Positions 1-5,645 of a stretch of 7,383 bases of DNA are shown in pieces (the stretch's first letter is position 1; each line of letters begins with the position of its first letter). Origin of the DNA: Propionibacteriaceae bacterium (GTDB taxonomy: Bacteria > Actinomycetota > Actinomycetes > Propionibacteriales > Propionibacteriaceae); assembly GCA_031255975.1 (NCBI GenBank), contig JAIRRM010000061.1, positions 1-7,383 of the forward strand, written 5' to 3'. The position numbers were made by a program, and so were the translations under genes. The notes under the pieces were generated by a model. It was not told the origin of the DNA and searched no databases. It saw only the letters and a list, made by a program, of their open reading frames with translations.

Positions 1-348
1 GAACACCGGGTCGGCGCAGTAAAGCGCATTGGGGTTGCGCCGCTTCACCAATGCCACCGCCTCGGTGATCGCCATGCCCATGTCGGCACTGCCCTGGTAG
101 CCGGAGAGCACCGCGTCGATATGCGTCAGCGCGCCACGTTCATCAATTCCAACCACGATGTCTTTCACATCGGCGGCAGAGATGTGGATGCCGCGCCAAG
201 CCCCGTAGCCGGTGTGATTGGAGAAGTTGACCGTATACACCGGCCAAACGTCAATCCCCGCCCGACGGAGCGGAAACACCGCAGCAGAGTTACCGGCGAA
301 GCCATACGACACCGCGGACTGGATGGAGAGCACCTGCGGAGAAGCCAT
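1..348 (-). CDS. pdxY: Pyridoxal kinase PdxY, N-terminal part (runs off left edge)
   Basis: Pyridoxal kinase of the ribokinase superfamily, a cytoplasmic enzyme that phosphorylates pyridoxal with ATP in the vitamin B6 salvage pathway. I read 116 codons from the ATG at 348 to the left edge with no stop. The N-terminus shows the substrate-site signature of PdxY/PdxK, LSIQSAVSYGFAGNSAAVFP (residues 7-26), followed by NFSNHTGYG (41-49), the GYQGS motif (83-87) and YCADPV (110-115), all in the spacing of this family. The ATP-binding C-terminal half lies outside the window. The gene is divergent from rbpA. There is no Shine-Dalgarno sequence; a CATAAT hexamer sits 6 nt before the ATG, suggesting a leaderless transcript. 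Family assignment is firm; PdxY rather than PdxK is from overall resemblance recalled from memory. Confidence 0.9.
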   Translation of the reverse strand, partial: MASPQVLSIQSAVSYGFAGNSAAVFPLRRAGIDVWPVYTVNFSNHTGYGAWRGIHISAADVKDIVVGIDERGALTHIDAVLSGYQGSADMGMAITEAVALVKRRNPNALYCADPVF

Positions 349-354
349 CCCCAC

Positions 355-360
355 ATTATG
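355..360 (-). promoter_or_regulatory. Candidate -10 box for leaderless pdxY
   Basis: On the minus strand CATAAT lies 6 nt upstream of the pdxY ATG (348), which puts the expected transcription start at or next to the start codon. It keeps the two most conserved -10 positions (A2 and T6). I see no good -35 hexamer 16-18 nt further upstream. No purine-rich Shine-Dalgarno element precedes this ATG, which supports leaderless initiation. Confidence 0.45.
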
Positions 361-460
361 CCACGGAGGTTTGTAGTGGGGGTGTATCCTAATCGATGCC
401 CCGTTTATGGTGCCGTGGTGGCGCCGCAGGGGGTTAGTGAGTACTCAGAGAGGGAGAGCG

Positions 461-799
461 ATGGCGGATCGGGCGTTGCGCGGCATGGGGCTTGGAGCGA
501 AGAGCTTCGAGGACGAAGAGGGCATCGAGTTCGCGGCGCGGGTGGCGCTGGGGTTCGACTGCGCCGAAAGCCATCACTTTGAGATCACCTTCGCAATCGA
601 AGCCGATATGCCAACCGAGTGGGAATGTCCGCGCTGCGGCAAGATGGCGCTGCGCACCGATGGCACCCGCTCGGATGAACGCGACTCCAAGCCGCCGCGT
701 ACCCACTGGGACATGCTGCGCGAACGACGCACCATCGACGAACTTGAGGATCTGTTGCGCGAGCGCCTGGAGGCGCTGCACTCCACCGTGCGTTACTGA
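461..799 (+). CDS. rbpA: RNA polymerase-binding protein RbpA
   Basis: RbpA is an actinobacteria-specific transcription factor that binds RNA polymerase and the group 1/2 sigma factors, stabilises the holoenzyme and helps open promoters. The 112-residue protein begins MADRALRGMGLG, typical of the family, and carries the basic linker and sigma-interaction region KPPRTHWDMLRERR (residues 77-90) followed by an acidic/leucine-rich helix to residue 106. C34, H38, C56 and C59 (motif CPRC at 56-59) form a plausible zinc site like that described for Streptomyces RbpA; the mycobacterial protein lacks it. I chose the ATG at 461 because GGGAG ends 4 nt before it (452-456) and because this is the usual RbpA N-terminus; the longer frame from 407 adds 18 unrelated residues. 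It converges with ppm1, a conserved actinobacterial arrangement. I found no recognisable promoter in 361-450. Confidence 0.97.
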   Translation: MADRALRGMGLGAKSFEDEEGIEFAARVALGFDCAESHHFEITFAIEADMPTEWECPRCGKMALRTDGTRSDERDSKPPRTHWDMLRERRTIDELEDLLRERLEALHSTVRY

Positions 800-887
800 C
801 GCCACCGTGGCAACACGGCTCGCCCACCGCCGCTTAATGGAAACGGTTTCGGCCTGACACTCACGCCAGGAGTCGTAATCCGCCGCG

Positions 888-1688
888 CTAACTGCGGGCA
901 AACTTTTCGGTAAGTGGCTCCAGATGTTTCTTGGCTCGGTTCGCCCAGCCCAGAATCTGACGCGAGCGACGCTCCAGGCCCCACTCGGCGGTTCTGAGTA
1001 GCGCCTCTTTGATGATGCCACCGCTCATCTTCGATTTGCCTGCGAGCCGCTCGCAGAACTCTATCGGCACCTCGGCCACCGTGCCCCCGGCTTCCAATAC
1101 CCGCCGGGTCATATCCACCTGGAAGCTGTAGCCCCGGGATTCGACGGATTCTAGATCGATCTTGCGCAACATGTCGGCGCGAAACAAGTTGTAACCGCCG
1201 GTGGCGTCGTGGATCGGCACGTTCATCGCTGCCATCACCCAGATGTTCGCGGCGCGACTGAGCAGCTCGCGCTTACGTGACCAGTTCACCACCCGGCCAC
1301 CTCTCATCCACCGCGATCCCTTCACCATATCCGCCTTGACTAGAGCGGCAAGCAGCATCGGTAACTCCTCAGGTTGATGCGAGCCGTCGGCGTCAGTCTC
1401 GATAAGCACGTCGTAGCCGCGTCCCAAGCCCCAACCAAACCCGGCGAGGTATGCCGTGCCAAGACCCTCTTTAGCGGGGCGGTGCAGCACATGTACCTGC
1501 GGGTCGCGAAGGCTCAATTCGTCGGCGATTCTGCCGGTGTGGTCGGGAGAAGCGTCGTCGGCGATAAGGATGTCCGCCTCGGGCACCGACTGACGCACTC
1601 GAGACACGATGCTCTCGATGTTGTCTGCCTCGTTGTAAGTGGGGATGATCACCAGGAGCCGTCCCAATGATGCGTACGAGTAGGCCAT
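888..1688 (-). CDS. ppm1: Polyprenol monophosphomannose synthase (GT2)
   Basis: Family 2 glycosyltransferase that moves mannose from GDP-mannose to polyprenyl phosphate on the cytoplasmic face of the membrane. The product is the mannose donor for lipomannan-type glycolipids and for protein O-mannosylation. In the 266 residues I see the nucleotide-sugar fold start VIIPTYNE (13-20), IADDASPDHT (42-51), KEGLGTAY (73-80) and the metal-binding DAD with downstream QPEELP (99-110). No membrane segment is evident, as in other actinobacterial catalytic domains of this type, so it probably depends on a membrane partner. Lnt, encoded just upstream, is the likely one, since M. tuberculosis Ppm1 fuses the two domains. 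I chose the ATG at 1688, 10 nt after the lnt stop; a frame from 1748 would add 20 unrelated residues overlapping lnt. It has no Shine-Dalgarno sequence. It could also be named dpm1. Confidence 0.93.
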   Translation of the reverse strand: MAYSYASLGRLLVIIPTYNEADNIESIVSRVRQSVPEADILIADDASPDHTGRIADELSLRDPQVHVLHRPAKEGLGTAYLAGFGWGLGRGYDVLIETDADGSHQPEELPMLLAALVKADMVKGSRWMRGGRVVNWSRKRELLSRAANIWVMAAMNVPIHDATGGYNLFRADMLRKIDLESVESRGYSFQVDMTRRVLEAGGTVAEVPIEFCERLAGKSKMSGGIIKEALLRTAEWGLERRSRQILGWANRAKKHLEPLTEKFARS

Positions 1689-1695
1689 GGCGGCA

Positions 1696-1701
1696 AGTCT
1701 A
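1696..1701 (-). promoter_or_regulatory. Candidate -10 box for a leaderless ppm1 transcript
   Basis: TAGACT on the minus strand fits the actinobacterial TANNNT -10 pattern and ends 7 nt before the ppm1 ATG (1688). Its first three bases are the lnt stop codon. There is no Shine-Dalgarno sequence in the 10-nt gap, so ppm1 may have its own leaderless transcript in addition to readthrough from lnt. I recognise no -35 element. Confidence 0.3.
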
Positions 1702-3303
1702 GTCTGCGTGAGCCAGCTTGGCTTGTTTGCGGCGCAGCAGCACGGCATATGCCGCCAATAGCAGCATCACTCCAGCGGATGCCGGGCCGACGAAAGGTGC
1801 CACCCGTACCCCAAGTGACACGCCGGTGCGCACCGGTACGGTGTACACCCGTGCGGCGGCGGTGGCTTCCACGGTGCGATCAGCCACCGTGCCATCGGGC
1901 AAAATGAGCCCTGAATAGGAGCTGGTGGTGGCCACCACAATTTCACGTCCCAACTCCATGGCCCGCACTCTGGTGATCTCGAACTGTTGCAGCGGTTGCC
2001 AGGAGCCGGTGTAACCCGCATTGTTGGACTGTACGGTAATCACCGCCGCCCCGGCTCGTACCACGTCGTATACGGTGGCGTCGAAACCCAACTCGTAACA
2101 GATAATCACCCCGATCCCCAGTGGTTGTCCGGCGACGTTCACCGTCAGCACACCAGGGTCGATGCCGGGTACTGTCTGACGTCCCACCTGTTTCGCCTGT
2201 GGAAAGAGCTTGAAGATGAGGTCTTTCCATGGGGTGTACTCGCCGAAAGGCACCGCGTTGCGTTTGTCGTAGCGAGCGGTGATGCCGCTACCTGGCTCCC
2301 ACCAGAGCGCCGAGGTCTGCCGTTCGCCCTCCCCCGGCCCGGACATCACCGCTCCGACGAGCACCGGCACCTGCGCCAATCGGGCGCTCTGCCCTATCAG
2401 CGCCGCGGCTGTGTCGTTGACGAGAGGATCGAGGTCGGAGGCGTTCTCCGGCCACAGCACAAAATCGGGTTGGGCGATCAACCCGGTACGGGCCAACGCC
2501 AGCAGTGTGGCGGTTTCGGAGTAGTGGTTGGCCAGCACACTTCCGGCGTATCCCATGGAGCGTGGCCCGGCAGAGCCGTCCACATTGCCCTGCACGATGC
2601 CGATGTTCACGTCGCGTTTATCCGACCCAGTGGCCGCTATGGGTAGCAGCCGCAGTAGCCCGCCGATCACGGTGATGATGATCGCAACCGCGACGGCGGC
2701 TAAAACGGTCGGCGTTACGCGAAACCACCGGCGCGGCGACGCTTCGGTGAGCGCAGCGGAGGGAGCGAGTACAGCGCGCCCCGCGTACGCCAACGCCGCC
2801 GCGCTCAGCGCCACCAGCAGCCCGGTGCCGGGCACGCCCAAAAACCGCAGAAAACCACCGAACGGGGCGTCGGCAGTGGTGTAGGCCAGTCGGGTCCAGG
2901 GGAACCCGCCGAACGGCACCAGCGCCGTGCCGTACTCGATAGCGGCCCAACTTATCGCGGCCAACGGCGGCCAGATGGGCAGTTCGGAGAACGCGGCGAC
3001 AGCGAGAGCGTACAACAGCCCCCATAACGCCATGAACGCCACTAAGAGTACGGCCATCCACACGCCGTAGATGTAGATCCAAGAGACGGTGAGCCCGAAC
3101 AGCCCCAGCCCGAACGCGTACCCGGCGGCCGCGGCGCGGCGCAGCGGCAACCCGACGACGCAGAGCGTGAAAGCGGCCAGCCCCAGCACGGTGAGTGGCC
3201 ACCACCCGAGGGGCACAAACCCACACCCCACGGCCAGCCCGGCACAAAGCGCCACCGAGCACAGCAGCCATGGCCGAGCCTGAACGCCGCTGAGAATGCT
3301 CAC
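1699..3303 (-). CDS. lnt: Apolipoprotein N-acyltransferase Lnt
   Basis: Integral membrane enzyme that adds the third acyl chain to the N-terminal cysteine of lipoproteins, the last step of lipoprotein maturation. The 534-residue protein has hydrophobic segments at about 12-29, 34-52, 60-78, 80-104, 110-130, 150-178 and 197-219, an extracytoplasmic nitrilase-like domain (about 230-490), and a final membrane helix (506-524) with a basic tail. The nitrilase triad is visible as E286 (LWPEN), K347 (YDKRN, followed by VPFGEY) and C402 (IICYE). The start is GTG at 3303, 12 nt after the stop of the Lrp-type gene; the next methionine (M83) would remove several membrane helices. There is no Shine-Dalgarno sequence. 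It lies 10 nt upstream of ppm1, with which it probably forms a functional pair. The lipoprotein encoded at 5644-6711 is a likely substrate. Confidence 0.95.
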   Translation of the reverse strand: MSILSGVQARPWLLCSVALCAGLAVGCGFVPLGWWPLTVLGLAAFTLCVVGLPLRRAAAAGYAFGLGLFGLTVSWIYIYGVWMAVLLVAFMALWGLLYALAVAAFSELPIWPPLAAISWAAIEYGTALVPFGGFPWTRLAYTTADAPFGGFLRFLGVPGTGLLVALSAAALAYAGRAVLAPSAALTEASPRRWFRVTPTVLAAVAVAIIITVIGGLLRLLPIAATGSDKRDVNIGIVQGNVDGSAGPRSMGYAGSVLANHYSETATLLALARTGLIAQPDFVLWPENASDLDPLVNDTAAALIGQSARLAQVPVLVGAVMSGPGEGERQTSALWWEPGSGITARYDKRNAVPFGEYTPWKDLIFKLFPQAKQVGRQTVPGIDPGVLTVNVAGQPLGIGVIICYELGFDATVYDVVRAGAAVITVQSNNAGYTGSWQPLQQFEITRVRAMELGREIVVATTSSYSGLILPDGTVADRTVEATAAARVYTVPVRTGVSLGVRVAPFVGPASAGVMLLLAAYAVLLRRKQAKLAHAD

Positions 3304-3309
3304 CGGCTG

Positions 3310-3315
3310 ACCATA
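3310..3315 (-). promoter_or_regulatory. Candidate -10 box for leaderless lnt
   Basis: TATGGT on the minus strand fits TANNNT and lies exactly 6 nt before the lnt GTG (3303). It directly follows the TGA stop of the Lrp-type gene, with no base between. No Shine-Dalgarno sequence precedes the GTG. The -35 region would fall inside the end of the Lrp gene, and I see no TTGACA-like match there. Confidence 0.4.
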
Positions 3316-3798
3316 TCAGGAGGTTGGCTTGCGATGCTTGCTCGGTGCCTCCGGCGGCAGATCCACCAGGGGGCGGTCATTGAAAAGGGTGGTCAACACC
3401 ACGGTGGTTACCGTCAACACGCTGGCGGCGTTGCGTAGTCGGTTGATGAACGCCTCCAACTCTACGGAGTCGCGCACCATAACTTTGGCCCAAAAATCGG
3501 CGTCACCGGCGACGGTGCAACAGCCAACGACTTCCGGAGCGCTCTCCATGAAGCTTCGTACGGTTTCATCCTGTTCCGATGAGAGCACCCGGATGGAGAC
3601 AAACGCCGCCAGTGTACGGCCAACGGCATTCGGGTTGACTCGCGCGGTGTACCCGCTGATAACCCCAGCCGCCTCAATGCGCCGTACCCGCTGTTGTGCC
3701 GCGGAAGTCGACAGCCCCAGCTCCCGTCCGATGTCTGTGAAAGATATTCGCCCGTCTCGGGAGAGCAGGGCAAGTATGCTCTGGTCTATACGATCCAC
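3316..3798 (-). CDS. Lrp/AsnC-family transcriptional regulator
   Basis: A 160-residue DNA-binding regulator of the feast/famine (Lrp/AsnC) family. Such proteins form dimers and octamers and usually respond to an amino acid. The N-terminus is the AsnC-type helix-turn-helix: DQSILALLSRDGRISFTDIG at 5-24, with the recognition helix around LSTSAAQQRVRRIE (29-42). The RAM/effector domain (about 64-138) contains the characteristic GDADFWAKVMVRD (98-110). The tail from 145 is proline- and lysine-rich and probably disordered. The start is GTG at 3798, which begins the family's usual MD-x-D-x-x-I/L pattern; there is no Shine-Dalgarno sequence. It sits between metX-metW and lnt on the same strand. An Lrp-type gene next to lnt-ppm1 is, from memory, common in actinobacteria, so regulation of methionine genes is possible but not shown. 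The effector cannot be predicted. Confidence 0.92.
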   Translation of the reverse strand: MDRIDQSILALLSRDGRISFTDIGRELGLSTSAAQQRVRRIEAAGVISGYTARVNPNAVGRTLAAFVSIRVLSSEQDETVRSFMESAPEVVGCCTVAGDADFWAKVMVRDSVELEAFINRLRNAASVLTVTTVVLTTLFNDRPLVDLPPEAPSKHRKPTS

Positions 3799-3804
3799 AC
3801 GCGA

Positions 3805-3810
3805 ACTATC
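3805..3810 (-). promoter_or_regulatory. Candidate -10 box for the Lrp/AsnC gene
   Basis: GATAGT on the minus strand ends 6 nt before the GTG at 3798. It keeps A2 and T6 of the -10 pattern but has G instead of T at position 1. A TTGCCA that could serve as a -35 lies only 14 nt upstream, which is too close for a normal promoter. The position matches the leaderless pattern of its neighbours, but the match is weak. Confidence 0.3.
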
Positions 3811-3834
3811 GCATATTCCACCACTGGCAACTGC

Positions 3835-3863
3835 CGTTATCCAGATAGTGGAGCGTTATCCAG
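3835..3863 (-). repeat. Tandem operator-like direct repeat upstream of the Lrp/AsnC gene
   Basis: The 10-mer CTGGATAACG (minus strand) occurs twice without mismatch, at 3863-3854 and 3844-3835, with a period of 19 bp, close to two helical turns. Both copies lie in the 71-bp gap between the metX-metW stop and the Lrp start. If the Lrp transcript is leaderless they occupy about -37 to -46 and -56 to -65. Inverted elements are interleaved: CCACT/AGTGG at 3821-3825 and 3847-3851, and GGCA/TGCC around 3826-3835. Same-face repeats at this distance suit an autoregulatory site for a multimeric Lrp-type protein, but binding is inferred only. Confidence 0.5.
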
Positions 3864-3869
3864 CTTCCC

Positions 3870-5636
3870 TTAGCTCGTCAACACATAGATAACGCTGCCG
3901 GCAAACAGATTGGCGGCGCGAGCGCTAAACCGCAGCGGTTCCCCAGTGTCTGAGAGTGGAACCCGCTGCTCCACCCGGAGGCCGACACGACGAAACAGCA
4001 GCTCCAGATCGGGCAGCGTGGAGTGGTGCAGGTTGGGCGTGTCGTACCACTCGTACGGCAGATCTTTGGAGCGCGGCATGTGGCCACGAAACAGGGTGAA
4101 ACGGTGCCTCCAGTAGCCAAAGTTTGGCATGGTGACGATAAGCCGTCGTCCGATGCGTTTCATCTGGGCCAACACCTCTGCCGGGTACAACACCGCCTGG
4201 AGAGTGCGCGACAAAACCACCACATCAAACGCGTCGTCCGGAAACTCAGCAAGCCCGGTGTCGATGTCAAGCTCCACCACTGGCACACCGCGAGCAATCG
4301 CCGAAAGCACCGCCAGTGAGTCGCGCTCCACGCCGGTACCACCGCAACGCCGGGCGCTGATGAGATGTGCCAGCAGTTCACCTTCCCCACAGCCAAGATC
4401 AAGCACCTTGGAGCCAGTTGGCACCAGTGCTGCGATGCGTTGTAGATCAGCCCGTAGTTTCGCGGCGGTGTTGCCAGGGCATGTCTGCCCTGCAGCGCGG
4501 AGAAACTGCCGAATCGTGTCGGAGTACTCGGGGATGTCCATCAGGAACGAATCATGGCCCCAGGGGGCGTTGATGGCACGGAAGGTCACTGGGGCACCGG
4601 TTGATTCCAGTTGTCGCACGATGCGCCGAGAATGGCTGGTGGCGAACCGCCAATCGCTGTCGAAACTCACCACACAGAAATTGACCGGATGCTCCTTGAG
4701 CTTGTCACCGAAGGTTGGCTCGGCGAATGGGTCAAAGTAGTCCATCACCCGAGAAAGGTAGAGGTACGACAGCGCGTCGAAACGGTCGAGGAACACCTCG
4801 CCCTGGTGCCCCAGATAGCTTTCCACCGCGAAATCGGCACCAAAGCCGGGGGTATGGCTGTCCCGTTGCGGATTACGGTCGAACTTCTCAGCGAACGCCT
4901 GCTCGGATAGATAGGTGATGTGGGCCATCATCCGGGCGATGGATAACCCCACCCGGGGAGTCTCCCCACATGCCGCAAATCGCCCATCGTGGAAATGTTC
5001 GTCGGCCATGATCGATTGCCTACCGACGGCACTGAAGGCGATGTTCTGGGCGGTCAGTCGGCTGGATGCGGCGATGATGAGCGCGTTTGTCATGTCGTGC
5101 GGAAAATCCAGCGCCCACTGCAACACCTGCATCCCGCCTAGGGAACCACCGATAACGGCGTGATAGCGCGCTATGCCGAGTCGACGACTAAGTTCGCGGT
5201 GTACTGTCACGAAATCGCGCATCGTAAGCAGCGGGAAATCCAGCCCCCATTGCTCACCGGTGGCCGGGTTGATACTGGATGGGCCGGTAGTGCCCTGGCA
5301 ACCGCCCAACAGGTTCGGTGACACCACGAACCAGCGGTTTGTGTCGATAGCCTTCCCAGGGCCGATCAATTCATCCCACCAGCCGGGGCGACGCTCACCC
5401 TCATGCCAACCGGCGGCGTGGGCGTCACCGGTGAGGGCATGACAGATGAAAACGGCGTTGCTGCGATCAGCGTTTAACGCGCCATATGTCTCGTATGCCA
5501 CGGTTGCCGACGGCAGCCACGCACCACTGGCGAGGATGAGGGGGTGCTCTGGGCTGAAAAGACCAATGGAGTGGGTCTCGCTGAGTCCGAGGCCGGGGTA
5601 TGTGGCTGCCCTGTCCCCACTCTCCTGCGCGTCCAT
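3870..5636 (-). CDS. metXW: MetX-MetW fusion: homoserine O-acyltransferase with C-terminal MetW domain
   Basis: One uninterrupted 588-residue frame joins two proteins that are normally separate. Residues 1 to about 382 are MetX, an alpha/beta-hydrolase that transfers an acyl group from acetyl- or succinyl-CoA to homoserine, the committed step of methionine synthesis. The triad is S165 (GGSLGG, 163-168), D328 (DSDWRF) and H361 (GHDSF); ICHALTGDAHAAGW and GTTGPSSINP are also present. After a linker (about 384-392), residues 393-588 are MetW, a methyltransferase-fold protein: VLDLGCGEGE (411-420), LSRTLQAV (475-482), MPNFGYWR (503-510) and YEWYDTPN (528-535). Both halves are of full family length, with no missing motif or frameshift. 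I chose the ATG at 5636 because AGGAG lies 4 nt before it; a GTG at 5654 overlaps the upstream gene. The start is 7 nt after the upstream stop, so translation is probably coupled. Acetyl versus succinyl preference cannot be decided from sequence here. Confidence 0.95.
   Translation of the reverse strand: MDAQESGDRAATYPGLGLSETHSIGLFSPEHPLILASGAWLPSATVAYETYGALNADRSNAVFICHALTGDAHAAGWHEGERRPGWWDELIGPGKAIDTNRWFVVSPNLLGGCQGTTGPSSINPATGEQWGLDFPLLTMRDFVTVHRELSRRLGIARYHAVIGGSLGGMQVLQWALDFPHDMTNALIIAASSRLTAQNIAFSAVGRQSIMADEHFHDGRFAACGETPRVGLSIARMMAHITYLSEQAFAEKFDRNPQRDSHTPGFGADFAVESYLGHQGEVFLDRFDALSYLYLSRVMDYFDPFAEPTFGDKLKEHPVNFCVVSFDSDWRFATSHSRRIVRQLESTGAPVTFRAINAPWGHDSFLMDIPEYSDTIRQFLRAAGQTCPGNTAAKLRADLQRIAALVPTGSKVLDLGCGEGELLAHLISARRCGGTGVERDSLAVLSAIARGVPVVELDIDTGLAEFPDDAFDVVVLSRTLQAVLYPAEVLAQMKRIGRRLIVTMPNFGYWRHRFTLFRGHMPRSKDLPYEWYDTPNLHHSTLPDLELLFRRVGLRVEQRVPLSDTGEPLRFSARAANLFAGSVIYVLTS
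4475..4492 (-). other. Perfect 7-bp hairpin at the MetX/MetW junction
   Basis: On the mRNA strand CAGGGCA, loop GACA, then TGCCCTG forms a perfect 7-bp, mostly G-C stem with a tetraloop. It covers codons 382-388, exactly where the MetX domain ends and the linker to MetW begins. No T-run follows, so it does not look like a normal intrinsic terminator. It may be chance in G+C-rich coding DNA, a relic of a former intergenic element, or an mRNA structure that slows ribosomes between the two domains. Confidence 0.45.
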
Positions 5637-5640
5637 CTCA

Positions 5641-5645
5641 CTCCT
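5641..5645 (-). promoter_or_regulatory. Shine-Dalgarno of metXW, overlapping the upstream stop codon
   Basis: AGGAG on the minus strand lies 4 nt before the ATG at 5636 and shares its first two bases with the TAG stop of the substrate-binding protein gene (5646-5644). This decides the ATG at 5636 over the upstream GTG at 5654, which has no such element. The overlap suggests that ribosomes finishing the upstream gene re-initiate on metXW. Confidence 0.75.

Noticed and set aside
385..411. TATCCT (385-390) and TATGGT (406-411) as rbpA promoter -10 boxes
   Set aside because: Both fit TANNNT but neither has a -35 partner at normal spacing, nor do I see a SigR-type GGAAT...GTT pair; nothing decides between them.
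407..460. Longer N-terminus for RbpA starting at the ATG at 407
   Set aside because: The 18 extra residues do not resemble RbpA, and a Shine-Dalgarno sequence and the family's MADR start sit at 461.
801..811. GCCACCGTGGC inverted repeat just after the rbpA stop as a terminator
   Set aside because: With a usable loop the stem is only 4 bp and no T-run follows; too weak to call.
1689..1748. Extended ppm1 start at 1748
   Set aside because: It would overlap lnt by 50 nt and add a cysteine-rich stretch unlike the family; the ATG at 1688 begins just before the conserved fold.
1987..2646. 219-codon plus-strand open frame antisense to lnt
   Set aside because: No recognisable motif, composition typical of a G+C-rich shadow frame, and the opposite strand has a clear Lnt.
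2618..3271. 217-codon minus-strand frame inside lnt
   Set aside because: Very Arg/Ala-rich, out-of-frame reading of the Lnt membrane domain.
3799..3869. SAM riboswitch or terminator between metXW and the Lrp gene
   Set aside because: The 71-bp gap is too short for a SAM riboswitch, and its inverted elements do not form a stem followed by a T-run.
4129..4740. 203-codon plus-strand open frame antisense to metXW
   Set aside because: Ser/Arg-rich shadow translation with no motif; the other strand encodes intact MetX and MetW.
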